From a gamma proteobacterium SCGC AAA007-O20 (GTDB lineage: Bacteria; Pseudomonadota; Gammaproteobacteria; PS1; Pseudothioglobaceae): DNA of 57,194 bases. The notes under the pieces were generated by a model, which saw only the letters and a list, made by a program, of their open reading frames with translations, had not been told where the DNA came from and made no database searches. This document shows positions 1 through 10,946 of this stretch, in pieces (the stretch's first letter is position 1; every line of letters begins with the position of its first letter). The position numbers were made by a program, and so were the translations under genes. The stretch covers positions 1 to 57,194 of the forward strand of contig AFHY01000004.1 of the NCBI GenBank assembly GCA_000213395.2, read 5' to 3'.

Positions 1-1
1 A

Positions 2-1102
2 GCAACTAAATCAGCGATTTCCTCAATCGATGGAGAAAAAGGAATACTTGCCTACCGAGGTTACTCCATAGACGATCTTGTTGCCCACTCCTCTTTTGAA
101 GAAACTGCACTCTTATTAATGCAAGGAGAGCTGCCAACCCCTAAAGAGCTAGAAGACTTTGAAGATCTTTTACAAAAACGCTACGAGGTTAAAAGCAAAA
201 TCCGTGCCCTGTTATGGGCGCTTCCTCAAAAAGGCCACTCAATGGATGTACTTCAAACTGCAATAGCCTCAATGGCAACTTTTTACCCAGATGCAGGCGC
301 CTCACAACCAGACTCAGCCTACACTCAAAATGCACTCGTAAAGATCATCTCAAATATGAGCACATTGGTGGCAATGTGGACGCGAATTAGCAGAGGCTAT
401 GATCCAATTCCGCCAAGCAAGAATATGAGTTATGCGGAAAATTTTATGTACATGTGCTTTGGTGAAAAAGCTGATGATGAAATTGTTAAGCTATTAGACG
501 CGTGCTTGATTTTGCATGCTGAACACACAATTAATGCCTCTACCTTTTCAACTATGGTAACGGCATCTACACTTTCTAACCCCTTCTCTTCAATTGCCGC
601 AGGAGTAGGAACTCTTGCAGGCCCTTTGCATGGCAATGCGAATGAAAACGTACTCGTCATGCTTGACGAAATAGGCTCACCAAAAAATGCGCGGGCCTGG
701 ATAGAAGATAGACTCAAAAACAAAAAAGTAATTTGGGGAATGGGTCATCGTGAATACAAAACAAAGGACCCGCGTGCAACAATTCTTGAACAAATGATTA
801 AAACTTATGTCAACAAAACTGGCCACAATTTATCCGAACGCTTTGAAACAGCACTGGAAGTTGAAAGCATTTGTGACGAGCTATTGTCCCACAAGGGCGT
901 CTATCCAAACGTCGACTTCTACTCGGGCATTCTTTATGCTGAATTATTTAAATTTACCAAAGAGCACTTCACCTCGATCTTTGCTATGGCGCGTTCAGCA
1001 GGGTGGGTGGCGCACTGGCACGAACAGGTGAGTCACAATAAAATCTTTAGACCAACACAAATTTATACCGGCAAAGATTTTAGAGACTATCCGGTAAGAT
1101 AA
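2..1102 (+). CDS. gltA: Citrate synthase, 5' end truncated by window
   Basis: Frame is open from base 2 ([26 protein letters not shown]...); motifs [31 protein letters not shown] typical of citrate synthase. Confidence 0.93.
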   Translation, partial: ATKSAISSIDGEKGILAYRGYSIDDLVAHSSFEETALLLMQGELPTPKELEDFEDLLQKRYEVKSKIRALLWALPQKGHSMDVLQTAIASMATFYPDAGASQPDSAYTQNALVKIISNMSTLVAMWTRISRGYDPIPPSKNMSYAENFMYMCFGEKADDEIVKLLDACLILHAEHTINASTFSTMVTASTLSNPFSSIAAGVGTLAGPLHGNANENVLVMLDEIGSPKNARAWIEDRLKNKKVIWGMGHREYKTKDPRATILEQMIKTYVNKTGHNLSERFETALEVESICDELLSHKGVYPNVDFYSGILYAELFKFTKEHFTSIFAMARSAGWVAHWHEQVSHNKIFRPTQIYTGKDFRDYPVR

Positions 1103-1104
1103 TT

Positions 1105-1845
1105 ATGGGGAAAACCACTCATTTTGGCTATCAACAGGTCGATGTTGATAAAAAACAAGCCTTAGTTAAAGGTGTTTTTGACTCAGTAGCAGATAACTAC
1201 GACCTGATGAATGATGTAATGTCCATCGGAACGCACCGTCTCTGGAAAAATTATACAATTGCCAGTAGCAATGTTGCTGAGGGCGACAAGGTGCTTGATA
1301 TTGCCGGTGGAACAGGCGACTTGGCTATCAAATATAGAGAAAAAGTTGGCCCTTCTGGCCAAGTCATTTTGTCTGATATTAATGGTTCGATGCTGGAAGA
1401 AGGTCGAAAGAACCTCTTAGATCACGGGATTATTGATGTTGAATTTATCCAAGCAAATGCTGAATTGCTGCCCTTTGAAGACAACACATTTGACTGCGTC
1501 AGTATTGCCTTTGGCCTTAGAAATGTTACGCATAAGAATATTGCCCTTGAGCAAATGCACCGAGTCCTTAAAAAAGGCGGCTGTTTAATGGTACTTGAAT
1601 TCTCTAAAGTTGAGAACGAAATGCTCGAAAGACTCTATGATTTTTATTCATTCAATCTAATACCGAAACTGGGCAGTATTTTTGCTGATGATGAACAGAG
1701 TTATCAATACCTAGCAGAATCAATTCGCAAACATCCAGACCAAGAAACTCTCAAAACCATGGTGCTTGATGCTGGTTTTGGTTTGTGCGAATACCACAAT
1801 CTTTCTGGCGGTATAGTAGCAGTACATAAGGCAATCAAAACTTAA
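1105..1845 (+). CDS. ubiE: Demethylmenaquinone/ubiquinone biosynthesis C-methyltransferase
   Basis: SAM motif [12 protein letters not shown] and conserved N-terminus [24 protein letters not shown]; followed by ubiJ-like and ubiB genes. Confidence 0.95.
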   Translation: MGKTTHFGYQQVDVDKKQALVKGVFDSVADNYDLMNDVMSIGTHRLWKNYTIASSNVAEGDKVLDIAGGTGDLAIKYREKVGPSGQVILSDINGSMLEEGRKNLLDHGIIDVEFIQANAELLPFEDNTFDCVSIAFGLRNVTHKNIALEQMHRVLKKGGCLMVLEFSKVENEMLERLYDFYSFNLIPKLGSIFADDEQSYQYLAESIRKHPDQETLKTMVLDAGFGLCEYHNLSGGIVAVHKAIKT

Positions 1846-1850
1846 TAAAG

Positions 1851-2369
1851 ATGTTTCGCCTTACCCTTGAAAAAACACTAAACCACTTAATCAATACCAA
1901 CAATATTGACACAGAAGGACTTAACAATAAAATTATTGGGTTAAGTGTTGATGAGTTCAATTTAAAGCTACTTTTTATGTTTACTAATTCACGTGTCTTT
2001 GTAATGGAAATGCAAGACCAGCAAAATATTAATGTTGACATTAAACTTAACAAAACTGCTTTTTTGTCTTTATTTAAAGGCGCTTCCTTTGAAGAGTTAA
2101 TAGAAAATGATGAAATTGAAATAAATGGAAGTGTCAAAACTGCCCAACAATTAGCAGATCTGATTGCTCTGGCATCGATTGATGTTGAAGAGTTAGTCTC
2201 ACACTATACTGGTGATATTATTGCTCACCAGCTTGGCAAGTCTATAAAGCTTGTCAAGGGTAAAGCAAACAGCGATAAAGTCAACATTGTGGAGACTCTC
2301 AAGAATGATTTGACGACTCTTATAGTGGCACCCAGTCGATCAAGATTTTTTAACAATAAGACACATTAA
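1851..2369 (+). CDS. ubiJ: UbiJ-like SCP2-domain accessory factor of ubiquinone biosynthesis
   Basis: Position between ubiE and ubiB; SCP2-like pattern (EINGSVKTAQQLADLI..., VEELVSHYTGDIIAHQLGK). Confidence 0.7.
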   Translation: MFRLTLEKTLNHLINTNNIDTEGLNNKIIGLSVDEFNLKLLFMFTNSRVFVMEMQDQQNINVDIKLNKTAFLSLFKGASFEELIENDEIEINGSVKTAQQLADLIALASIDVEELVSHYTGDIIAHQLGKSIKLVKGKANSDKVNIVETLKNDLTTLIVAPSRSRFFNNKTH

Positions 2370-2370
2370 G

Positions 2371-3975
2371 ATGAGAAGCTTTATTCGCTTTGTTAATATT
2401 TCTAGGATTCTTGTCCGCTATCGACTAGACAACCTGGTCTTGTCAACACCTCTGTTAAAAAGCTTCAGGCCCCTGATTTACCTAACTCCTTGGCACTATT
2501 TTCCTTCGAGTAAATTTTCAAGAGGAGAAAGAATTCGTTTAGCCCTTGAAGAGTTAGGCCCTGTTTATATTAAATTTGGACAAACACTCTCTACAAGGAG
2601 AGATCTATTGCCTGATGATATTGGTGATGAACTTGCTAAATTACAAGACAAATGTCCGCCTTTTCCTGCCAAGGATTCCAAGTCTATTATTGAAAAAGGT
2701 CTTGGAGAAAGCGTTAAAAATCTTTTTTCTTCTTTTGATGATACACCTCTCGCTTCGGCTTCAATCGCTCAGATTCATAGCGCTGTCACTATTAGTGGTG
2801 AAGAAATTATTATCAAGGTTGTTAGGCCCGATATCCGGAAAAAAATAAAGCGCGATTTACGCCTTCTTTATGCCTTTGCAGCGTTAGCTGAAAAGCACCC
2901 AGATGGCAAAAGACTTTGTCCCAGAGAGGCAGTCGCTGAATTTGAAAGAATTATTTATAATGAACTTAACATGATGGCAGAGGCTGCTAATGCCTCTTTG
3001 CTAAGAAAGAACTTTAAAGATTCAAATCTTTTATATGTGCCAAAAGTTCATTGGGATCTTTGTAGACCAAATATACTGGTAACTGAGCGCATTTATGGCA
3101 TCTCAATAAGCAACGTTGAGGCCTTGAAAAAAAATAATACCGACCTAAAAAATCTCGCCGAAAATGGTGTAGTAATATTCTTCACACAGGTTTTTGAGCA
3201 TAACTTTTTCCATGCAGACATGCACCCAGGCAACATTTTTGTAGGCAATGATGGACAATATGTTGGCGTTGATTTTGGCATTATGGGCACACTCAGTGAC
3301 ACTGATCAGTATTATCTAGCACAGAATTTTTTAGCATTTTTTAATCAAGATTATAAGCGCGTAGCTCAAGTCCACCTTGACTCAGGCTGGGTACCAGAAG
3401 GCACCAATGTCTTAGAGTTTGAAAATGCTATTCGTAGTGTTTGTGAACCTATTTTTCAAAAACCCTTGAGTGAAATTTCATTTGGACAGGTGCTACTTAG
3501 CCTATTCAAAGAGGCCAGACGTTTTAATATTTCAATCCAACCTCAGTTACTGTTACTCGACAAAACTCTTTTAAATATTGAAGGCCTAGGTCGCACTCTA
3601 TACCCAGATCTTGACCTTTGGGCAACGGCTAAACCTTTTCTTGAGAGGCTCGTTAAAGATAAATATAGCCTCAAGGGGTCAGTGAAAAAAATCTCTGATC
3701 AATTACCAGAACTTATTGCAGAAATACCACAACTTCCAATGCTAGCGATTAATGCCTTGAAACAATTTGAGAGTGGCGTTCTTCAGCAAGACATTACAAA
3801 AAAACAAACAGATGCTATCATCAAGCAGTTGCGAGAAAATGCAGCAAAACAAAGCGCTATTATAATAGCTTCTGCATTGCTAATTCTTGCAGGCGTGTTG
3901 GCTACTCAATCACTTTGGCCTTTTGTAGCAATGAGTACAGCTCTTAGTATTCTGTTTTGGCTCAAGGCTCGCTAA
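2371..3975 (+). CDS. ubiB: UbiB/ABC1-family atypical kinase for ubiquinone biosynthesis
   Basis: LGPVYIKFGQTLSTRRDLLPDD, PLASASIAQIH, FFHADMHPGNIFV, VDFGIMG motifs; hydrophobic C-terminus. Confidence 0.95.
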   Translation: MRSFIRFVNISRILVRYRLDNLVLSTPLLKSFRPLIYLTPWHYFPSSKFSRGERIRLALEELGPVYIKFGQTLSTRRDLLPDDIGDELAKLQDKCPPFPAKDSKSIIEKGLGESVKNLFSSFDDTPLASASIAQIHSAVTISGEEIIIKVVRPDIRKKIKRDLRLLYAFAALAEKHPDGKRLCPREAVAEFERIIYNELNMMAEAANASLLRKNFKDSNLLYVPKVHWDLCRPNILVTERIYGISISNVEALKKNNTDLKNLAENGVVIFFTQVFEHNFFHADMHPGNIFVGNDGQYVGVDFGIMGTLSDTDQYYLAQNFLAFFNQDYKRVAQVHLDSGWVPEGTNVLEFENAIRSVCEPIFQKPLSEISFGQVLLSLFKEARRFNISIQPQLLLLDKTLLNIEGLGRTLYPDLDLWATAKPFLERLVKDKYSLKGSVKKISDQLPELIAEIPQLPMLAINALKQFESGVLQQDITKKQTDAIIKQLRENAAKQSAIIIASALLILAGVLATQSLWPFVAMSTALSILFWLKAR

Positions 3976-4055
3976 AATAAGTTTAGCTACATGCAAAAAA
4001 AATCGGGTAAAATTATCCCCCAGCTTATCTGGTCGCAGGATAGGCGATATTTGTT

Positions 4056-4082
4056 ACATCACTTAATGTGGTGTTTTTTTAT
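4056..4082 (+). terminator. Terminator-like hairpin plus T tract in rplY upstream region (possible attenuator)
   Basis: ACATCAC-TTAAT-GTGGTGT followed by TTTTTTT; ends about 18 nt before rplY ATG. Confidence 0.5.
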
Positions 4083-4099
4083 TTATTGGAGAACTCAAA

Positions 4100-4819
4100 A
4101 TGAGTATAACTGTAAACGCTCTAGTTCGTGAAGATCAGGGGAAAGGTGCGAGCCGCCGCCTGAGAAAAGAAGAAAAAGTGCCAAGTATTGTCTATGGCGG
4201 AAATAAAGCGCCGTTGATGATCTCACTAAATATCCATGAAATTACCCACCTATTAGAAGATGAAGATACATTTACTTCGGTTCTTGACTTAGTGGTAGAC
4301 AAATCAAAAGAACCTGTTGTTATTAAAGATATTCAACGTCATCCTGCAAAAAATTCTATCTTTCATGTTGATTTTTTGCGTATTGATGAAAAGCATGCAC
4401 TTATTACTACAACACCGCTCCACTTCATCGGCACAGAAGACAATGAAGCAATAAGAATTGGAAACATGTTGAATCAATTCGTTGTTGCCATTGAAATATC
4501 CTGTCTACCAAAAGATTTACCACACGGAATTGACGTTGATGTTAGTGGTCTTGAGCTTGGTGATCACCTAACACTGACTGACCTTGTGTTGCCAGAAGGG
4601 GTTATTATCACATCACTTCAACACGAGGATGTCGAGGCACATGATCAAACCATTTGTTCAGTAACTGAACCTAAACTTATAATCGAAGAAGAGGAGATTG
4701 AAGATGATATCGACTCTGAATTAGATGAAGAAGGAGATGCTGAAGGTGCTGAAGACGCTGAAGGCTCGGAAGGCTCGGAAGGTCCTAAAGACCCGCATGA
4801 CGGTGACAAAAAAGAATAA
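4100..4819 (+). CDS. rplY: 50S ribosomal protein L25 / Ctc family, long form with acidic C-terminal tail
   Basis: N-terminus MSITVNALVREDQGKGASRRLRKEEKVPSIVYGG; tail EEEEIEDDIDSELDEEGDAEGAEDAEG; followed by pth. Confidence 0.93.
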   Translation: MSITVNALVREDQGKGASRRLRKEEKVPSIVYGGNKAPLMISLNIHEITHLLEDEDTFTSVLDLVVDKSKEPVVIKDIQRHPAKNSIFHVDFLRIDEKHALITTTPLHFIGTEDNEAIRIGNMLNQFVVAIEISCLPKDLPHGIDVDVSGLELGDHLTLTDLVLPEGVIITSLQHEDVEAHDQTICSVTEPKLIIEEEEIEDDIDSELDEEGDAEGAEDAEGSEGSEGPKDPHDGDKKE

Positions 4820-4868
4820 ACCGTGACTAGTCTTATTGACTCAAAAAGAAACACATCGAAGCGTTGTG

Positions 4869-5438
4869 ATGATTAAACTAATAGCTGGTCTGGGAAATCC
4901 AGGAAAAGACTATCAAGCACATCGTCACAATGCTGGCTTTTGGTTTATTGATTCATTAGCAAACAATCTAGATTCAAAATTTAGTAGTCAATCAAAGTTT
5001 TTTGGTGAAACGGCAATCTGTCTTATTGGCAATAAAAAGCTACGCCTACTAAAACCAAAAACATTTATGAACAACTCAGGCCAGTCTGTAAAAGCCCTAA
5101 CAAGTTATTATAATATTAAGGCAGAAGAAATCTTAGTCATTCATGATGATCTAGACCTAACACCTGGCTCTGTCAAAATAAAAAAGGGTGGAGGCCATGG
5201 TGGACATAATGGCCTAAAAGATACAATTAAGGCTCTTGACACAAATGACTTTTATCGCTTAAGGCTTGGTATTGGACATCCGGGTTCAAAAAATGAGGTC
5301 GTGGATTTTGTCCTACACCCACCAGGGAAAACTGACTTAAGGTTAATAGAGCAGGCAATAAAAGAAGCTATGGATGTCATAGAGCTCCTTGCAAGTGGGG
5401 ATTTTGAGCAAGCCATGAAGCAGCTACATACAGACTAA
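4869..5438 (+). CDS. pth: Peptidyl-tRNA hydrolase
   Basis: [24 protein letters not shown]; likely start at internal Met 4869 rather than ORF start 4836. Confidence 0.95.
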   Translation: MIKLIAGLGNPGKDYQAHRHNAGFWFIDSLANNLDSKFSSQSKFFGETAICLIGNKKLRLLKPKTFMNNSGQSVKALTSYYNIKAEEILVIHDDLDLTPGSVKIKKGGGHGGHNGLKDTIKALDTNDFYRLRLGIGHPGSKNEVVDFVLHPPGKTDLRLIEQAIKEAMDVIELLASGDFEQAMKQLHTD

Positions 5439-5449
5439 CGGAGCAATGG

Positions 5450-6541
5450 ATGGGATTTAAATGTGGCATTGTAGGTCTACCCAATGTTGGCAAATCAACA
5501 CTATTTAATGCGCTCACCAAAGCTGGGATAGATTCAGCGAATTACCCTTTTTGTACCATAGAACCAAATATTGGAATCGTGCCAGTAAACGATTCTCGCC
5601 TAGAAAGCCTGGCCAGTATTGTATCGCCCCAGAAAATATTGCCAACCACTATGGAATTTGTTGATATTGCAGGGCTTGTTAAGGGCGCCTCAAAGGGTGA
5701 AGGACTTGGCAATCAATTTCTATCTAATATTCGTGAAACTGATGCAATCCTCCATGTCGTACGCTGTTTTGAAAACGATGATATTGTGCATGTTTCAGGA
5801 AAAGTTAGTCCTCTCGATGATATTGATACGATTAATACAGAACTAGCGCTAGCAGACCTACTAACTGCTGAAAAGGTTTATCAAAAAGCGGTAAAAAACG
5901 CAAAGTCTAGGCAAAAAGAGGGGTTGCCTTTGAAGAGCTTACTTGAAAAGATTCTTCCAGCACTAGAAGAAGGTCAACCGGTTAGATTACTAGAGTTTAA
6001 TGAAGATGAGTTAAAGTTACTTAGGAGCATGCAGCTGCTTACCTCAAAACCGGTTCTTTATGTGGCTAATGTCAATGAAAACGGCTTTTCTGAGAACCCT
6101 TATCTTACCCAATTAGAGGATTTTGCAAGCAAAGAAAACAGCCAGGTCGTTGCTGTTTGTGCAGAGATTGAGGCCGAAATTGCCGAGCTAGATGAAGAAG
6201 ACAAGCAAGGCTTTCTAGCAGAAATGGGCCAAGTTGAATCCGGACTAGATCGCTTAATTATAGCTGGCTACTCATTATTAGGCTTGCAAACGTATTTTAC
6301 TGCTGGGGAGAAAGAAGTTAGAGCATGGACAATTAACATTGGCGATACAGCGCCAGCTGCAGCAGGTAAAATTCATGGTGACTTTGAAAAAGGCTTCATC
6401 CGCGCAGAAACGGTTGCCTTTAATGACTTTCTTGAGTATGGAGGAGAGAAAGGGTCAAAGGACGCGGGGAAATTGCGCTCTGAAGGTAAAGAATACGTTG
6501 TTAAAGACGGTGATGTAATACACTTTTTATTTAATGTCTGA
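5450..6541 (+). CDS. ychF: Redox-regulated ATPase YchF
   Basis: [25 protein letters not shown]; classic pth-ychF order. Confidence 0.97.
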   Translation: MGFKCGIVGLPNVGKSTLFNALTKAGIDSANYPFCTIEPNIGIVPVNDSRLESLASIVSPQKILPTTMEFVDIAGLVKGASKGEGLGNQFLSNIRETDAILHVVRCFENDDIVHVSGKVSPLDDIDTINTELALADLLTAEKVYQKAVKNAKSRQKEGLPLKSLLEKILPALEEGQPVRLLEFNEDELKLLRSMQLLTSKPVLYVANVNENGFSENPYLTQLEDFASKENSQVVAVCAEIEAEIAELDEEDKQGFLAEMGQVESGLDRLIIAGYSLLGLQTYFTAGEKEVRAWTINIGDTAPAAAGKIHGDFEKGFIRAETVAFNDFLEYGGEKGSKDAGKLRSEGKEYVVKDGDVIHFLFNV

Positions 6542-6556
6542 TTGCTAAACTACCCA

Positions 6557-8086
6557 ATGAAACAAACAAAACTACTTATAATTCTAGACGGCTGGGGACA
6601 TTCAGATGCCACTCATAATAATGCCATAGCCATGGCTAACACGCCCAATTGGGATCATTTTTTAAACAACTATCCTCACACCCTAATAGGCACTTCAGGA
6701 AGCAGCGTTGGGCTTCCACTGGGGCAAATGGGAAACTCAGAAGTTGGACACCTGACAATAGGCTCTGGTCGTATCATTGAGCAAGACTTTACTCGCATTC
6801 AAAACGATATTGATAGTGGTGAATTCTCTAAAAACGCTTCGTTATGTGATGCATTAAATGAAACAATCAAAAACAATAAAGCTGTTCATATTATTGGTCT
6901 TTTGTCAGATGGGGGCGTTCACTCGCATCACAATCACATACACGCAATGCTAGAAATGGCGCACCAAAAAGGCTCTGAGAAAGTTTTTCTGCATGTTTTT
7001 ACCGATGGAAGAGACACGCCTCCAAACAGCGCAGAAGACTTTATAACACCGCTGGAAGAAAAATTAAATACACTAAAAACAGGCAGAATAGCGTCTGTCG
7101 TTGGACGCTTCTTCGCAATGGATAGAGACAATCGATGGGATCGTGTTTCAAAAGCCTACCACTTACTTTCGAGTGGTAAAAGTGAGCGCCAAGCTGTCTC
7201 AGCTTTAAATGCAGTCAAAATGGCTTATGATAATGGAGAAAGTGACGAATTTATTGCACCTACAAGTGTTGGCAAGTCAGTTACAATTAACGAAGGTGAT
7301 GCTGTTATTTTTATGAATTTTCGAGCTGATCGCGCAAGAGAGTTGACACAGGCACTTACTGCAGCTGACTTTGCAGGGTTTCCACGTGAATCATTCAACA
7401 ACACTAATTTTGTCTGTCTCACTGAATTTAAAGAGGATTTTGGACTTCCATGCGCTTACCCACCCATTTCAATTAACAACACTTTGGGTTCCTACTTATC
7501 GAGTCTAGAATTGACTCAACTTAGGATTGCTGAAACAGAGAAATATGCCCATGTGACCTTCTTTTTTAATGGCGGCGCTGAGGCTGAATTGCCTGGCGAA
7601 GACAGAAAGCTTGTTCCGTCGCCCAGTGTTGATACTTATGATCTAAAGCCTGAAATGAGTGCATTCGAACTAACCAGCGCTCTGGTTTCAGCAATAAAAT
7701 CAAAAAAGTACAACTTTATTGTTTGTAATTTTGCCAATACTGACATGGTAGGACATAGCGGAAACCTTGAGGCAACTATTAAAGCGGTTGAAGCGGTAGA
7801 TACTTGTCTTGGAGAAGTTCACAAAGCATGCGAAAAGACTGGTGCTGAAATACTTATTACTGCAGACCATGGCAACGCTGAACAAATGGTAAATCCAAAA
7901 ACTAACAAATCCCATACCGCTCATACAACTAACCCTGTTCCTCTAGTTTATGTGGGTCATAGAAAAGCATCTATAGCAGGGCCACTTGTTGGCACACTTG
8001 CTGATTTGGCACCCACTATATTGACACTAATGGACATTGAACAGCCTGAAGAAATGACAGGTCGATGCCTATTAACGATTAAATAA
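6557..8086 (+). CDS. gpmI: 2,3-bisphosphoglycerate-independent phosphoglycerate mutase
   Basis: [34 protein letters not shown]; likely start at 6557 (MKQTKLL). Confidence 0.95.
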   Translation: MKQTKLLIILDGWGHSDATHNNAIAMANTPNWDHFLNNYPHTLIGTSGSSVGLPLGQMGNSEVGHLTIGSGRIIEQDFTRIQNDIDSGEFSKNASLCDALNETIKNNKAVHIIGLLSDGGVHSHHNHIHAMLEMAHQKGSEKVFLHVFTDGRDTPPNSAEDFITPLEEKLNTLKTGRIASVVGRFFAMDRDNRWDRVSKAYHLLSSGKSERQAVSALNAVKMAYDNGESDEFIAPTSVGKSVTINEGDAVIFMNFRADRARELTQALTAADFAGFPRESFNNTNFVCLTEFKEDFGLPCAYPPISINNTLGSYLSSLELTQLRIAETEKYAHVTFFFNGGAEAELPGEDRKLVPSPSVDTYDLKPEMSAFELTSALVSAIKSKKYNFIVCNFANTDMVGHSGNLEATIKAVEAVDTCLGEVHKACEKTGAEILITADHGNAEQMVNPKTNKSHTAHTTNPVPLVYVGHRKASIAGPLVGTLADLAPTILTLMDIEQPEEMTGRCLLTIK

Positions 8087-8100
8087 TAAAGGAGATTATT

Positions 8101-8775
8101 ATGAAACAACTTAACTTTATTGCCCCTTCAATCCTCTCTGCAGACTTTGCTAAACTTGGTGAAGAGGTCGACAATGTTCTTGCTTCTGGCGCTGATATTG
8201 TTCATTTTGATGTCATGGATAACCACTACGTACCAAACCTAACGATTGGACCTCTAGTTTGTGACGCACTTAGAAGTCATGGCGTAACAGCTCCAATTGA
8301 TGTCCACTTAATGGTTAAACCGGTTGATAGAATCATTCCTGACTTTGCCAAGGCTGGTGCTTCCTATATTACATTCCACCCAGAGGCTTCTGAACATATC
8401 GACCGCACTGTAGCCTTAATCAAAGAACAAGGCTGCAAGGCTGGACTTGTCTTTAATCCAGCCACACCTCTACATTACCTTGACCACGTAATTGATCAGC
8501 TTGACATGGTGTTATTGATGTCTGTTAACCCAGGATTTGGTGGACAGTCATTTATACCTTCTTCCTTAGAAAAACTTAGAGTTGTTCGTAAAATGATAGA
8601 CGACAAAAATCTTAGCACAAGATTAGAAATTGACGGTGGAGTTAAAACTGACAATATTAGAGACATTGCTTCAGCGGGCGCTGATACTTTTGTTGCCGGT
8701 TCTGCGATCTTTAATACTGACAATTATAAATCAACCATTGACTCTATGAGATCTGAGCTGGCCTTGGCCCAATAA
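8101..8775 (+). CDS. rpe: Ribulose-phosphate 3-epimerase
   Basis: [56 protein letters not shown]. Confidence 0.97.
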   Translation: MKQLNFIAPSILSADFAKLGEEVDNVLASGADIVHFDVMDNHYVPNLTIGPLVCDALRSHGVTAPIDVHLMVKPVDRIIPDFAKAGASYITFHPEASEHIDRTVALIKEQGCKAGLVFNPATPLHYLDHVIDQLDMVLLMSVNPGFGGQSFIPSSLEKLRVVRKMIDDKNLSTRLEIDGGVKTDNIRDIASAGADTFVAGSAIFNTDNYKSTIDSMRSELALAQ

Positions 8776-8801
8776 GTGTTTTACAAGAAATTATAAAACA
8801 C
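8776..8801. terminator. Hairpin between rpe and metY (8-bp perfect stem), weak terminator candidate
   Basis: GTGTTTTA ... TAAAACAC directly after rpe stop; no strong T tract. Confidence 0.3.
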
Positions 8802-8853
8802 CATAATAGCCAATTATGAGACAATATCGCCATTAATTTAACCTGAGGGAATT

Positions 8854-10158
8854 ATGGGCAAATCTTCTTTTTTTGGTCCTGAAACAATTGCGTTACATAG
8901 TGGACACCAGCCAGACTCAGATTATGGTAGTCGTGCTGTTCCCATTTATCAAACAACCTCATATGTATTTGAAAGCGTTGATGAGGCTGCCGCAATTTTC
9001 AACATTGAAAAAGGTGGCCATATTTATAGTCGAATAACCAATCCAACTGTCGCTGTTTTAGAACAAAGGATTGCAGCACTCGAGGGAGGCTCCGGCGCCA
9101 TCTGCACGGCTTCTGGGATGAGCGCACTTTTTGTTACCTTCATGACCTTGTGTTCTGCAGGAGATCATATTGTAAGCGCTTCTCAAATCTATGGTTCCAC
9201 GGGAACTCTCCTCAAGCACACACTAAAACGGTTTAATATAGACTGCACCTTTATATCCATAAATGATGAAAAAGCCTTAAAGAAAGCAATTCAAGACAAC
9301 ACCAAGCTAATTTTTTGCGAATCAATTGGAAACCCAGGGCTTGAGGTTTCAGACCTACCTAAAATATCTAAGATTGCTCATCATCATGGCATTCCCCTTG
9401 TGTTGGATGCAACTTTTGCTACGCCAGCGCTTTGTCGGCCGTTTGATCACGGGGTTGATGTTATTGTGCACTCTGTAACTAAATGGATTGGCGGGCACGG
9501 TGTCGCGGTAGGTGGTGCAATTGTCGACGGAGGAGCCTTCGACTGGGGGGCTAGCAAGCGACACCCGTCACTGACAGAGCCTTACGAGCCTTTTCATGGA
9601 ATAAATTTTTGGGAAGAGTTTGGCCCCTCAGCCCTAGCAATGAGAATTCGAGCAGAGTCAATGCGTGACTTTGGTCCTGCAATGAGTCCTCATAGTGCTT
9701 TTTTGTTACTTCAAGGCGTTGAAACTCTTAGTTTACGCATGAAACAACATGTGAAAAACGCAATTAAGCTTGCTAAGTGGCTATTAGAACAATCTTCTGT
9801 TTCATGGGTTAACCATCCTGACTTGCCAGAGAATCCGACCCACCAAATTGCAAAAACTCTTTTTCCAGAAGGGGCTGGTTCAATACTATGCTTCGGTGTA
9901 AAAGGTGGCAGAGAAGGTGGAGCGGCATTTATTAATGCACTCAAGTTGTCATCAAATTTAGCGAATGTTGGAGACTCAAGAACCTTGGTCCTTCATCCTG
10001 CTAGTACAACCCATTCGCGCTTAGACGATGAAGCTATGAAAGCGTCTGGAAGTAGCCCCGACTTAATTCGTGTGTCAGTGGGCATCGAATCGATTGCTGA
10101 CATTATTAACGACTTTAAGGCTGGCCTTAAAGCAGCAGAAAAGATAACAACAAAATGA
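8854..10158 (+). CDS. metY: O-acetylhomoserine sulfhydrylase (Cys/Met PLP-dependent family)
   Basis: ETIALHSGHQPDSDYGSRAVPIYQTTSYVF, SRITNPTVAVLEQRIAALEGG, VHSVTKWIGGHGVAVGG (PLP lysine region). Confidence 0.9.
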   Translation: MGKSSFFGPETIALHSGHQPDSDYGSRAVPIYQTTSYVFESVDEAAAIFNIEKGGHIYSRITNPTVAVLEQRIAALEGGSGAICTASGMSALFVTFMTLCSAGDHIVSASQIYGSTGTLLKHTLKRFNIDCTFISINDEKALKKAIQDNTKLIFCESIGNPGLEVSDLPKISKIAHHHGIPLVLDATFATPALCRPFDHGVDVIVHSVTKWIGGHGVAVGGAIVDGGAFDWGASKRHPSLTEPYEPFHGINFWEEFGPSALAMRIRAESMRDFGPAMSPHSAFLLLQGVETLSLRMKQHVKNAIKLAKWLLEQSSVSWVNHPDLPENPTHQIAKTLFPEGAGSILCFGVKGGREGGAAFINALKLSSNLANVGDSRTLVLHPASTTHSRLDDEAMKASGSSPDLIRVSVGIESIADIINDFKAGLKAAEKITTK

Positions 10159-10946
10159 ATCTTGTTGTTAGCAGTCATGAGACTTATGTCGCAACCGGGG
10201 GCTGTGTGTTTGATCCAAAAAAGCCGACTGTGGTTTTCGTACATGGTAGTGGTCTAGATCATCGTTGTTGGGCGCTGCAATCTAGATGGTTCGCATTTCA
10301 CGGTTTCTCAGTTTTTGCTCCGGACTTTCCAGGCCATAGCCTATCAGGAGGTGAGCCTATTAAGTCTATTGAAGCCATGGGTAAATGGCTTGTTAAAGCA
10401 CTTACGCTTGCAGGCTGTGATTCTATACATTTGGTTGGCCACTCTGCAGGCTTTCTTATAGCGCTTGAAGCAGCTAACGCGCTTGGTGATAAATTAAAAA
10501 CATTGACAGCCGTGGCAAGTGCTGCGGCTATACCTGTCAACGAGCTTCTAATCGAAACAGCAAAAAATTCTAGCCAAGATGCTGCAGACATGATGCTGAA
10601 ATGGGGCTTTGGGAACATATCACAAAAAGGCACTAGTACAGTACCTGGTATGCAGCCGATTGCTATTGGACGCCAGATAATGTCTAACAATCCCCTAGCA
10701 GTAGACTTAATCGCTTGCAGCAAGTATACAGACGGGCTCAGCCGCGCTAAAGAGATTATTGTGCCCTCCAATGTGGTACTTGCAACAGAAGATAAAATGA
10801 CTCCACATAAGCTGGGTGTTGAGTTAGCTGAAGCACTTAACGCTGAAGTAACTAGTATCAGAAACACTGGTCATATGTTGCCTATGGAGTCTCCGAAGGC
10901 TTCGCTTGACGCCATAAGGCCCTTTATTACAAAAATCCAATCATGA
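10155..10946 (+). CDS. Alpha/beta hydrolase
   Basis: VVFVHGSGLDHRCW, nucleophile elbow GHSAG, C-terminal NTGHMLPME; overlaps metY by 4 nt. Confidence 0.85.
   Translation: MNLVVSSHETYVATGGCVFDPKKPTVVFVHGSGLDHRCWALQSRWFAFHGFSVFAPDFPGHSLSGGEPIKSIEAMGKWLVKALTLAGCDSIHLVGHSAGFLIALEAANALGDKLKTLTAVASAAAIPVNELLIETAKNSSQDAADMMLKWGFGNISQKGTSTVPGMQPIAIGRQIMSNNPLAVDLIACSKYTDGLSRAKEIIVPSNVVLATEDKMTPHKLGVELAEALNAEVTSIRNTGHMLPMESPKASLDAIRPFITKIQS

Noticed and set aside
10298-10867. 189-aa minus-strand ORF opposite the alpha/beta hydrolase
   Set aside because: Sense strand has a clear hydrolase; antisense shows no recognisable domain or start context.
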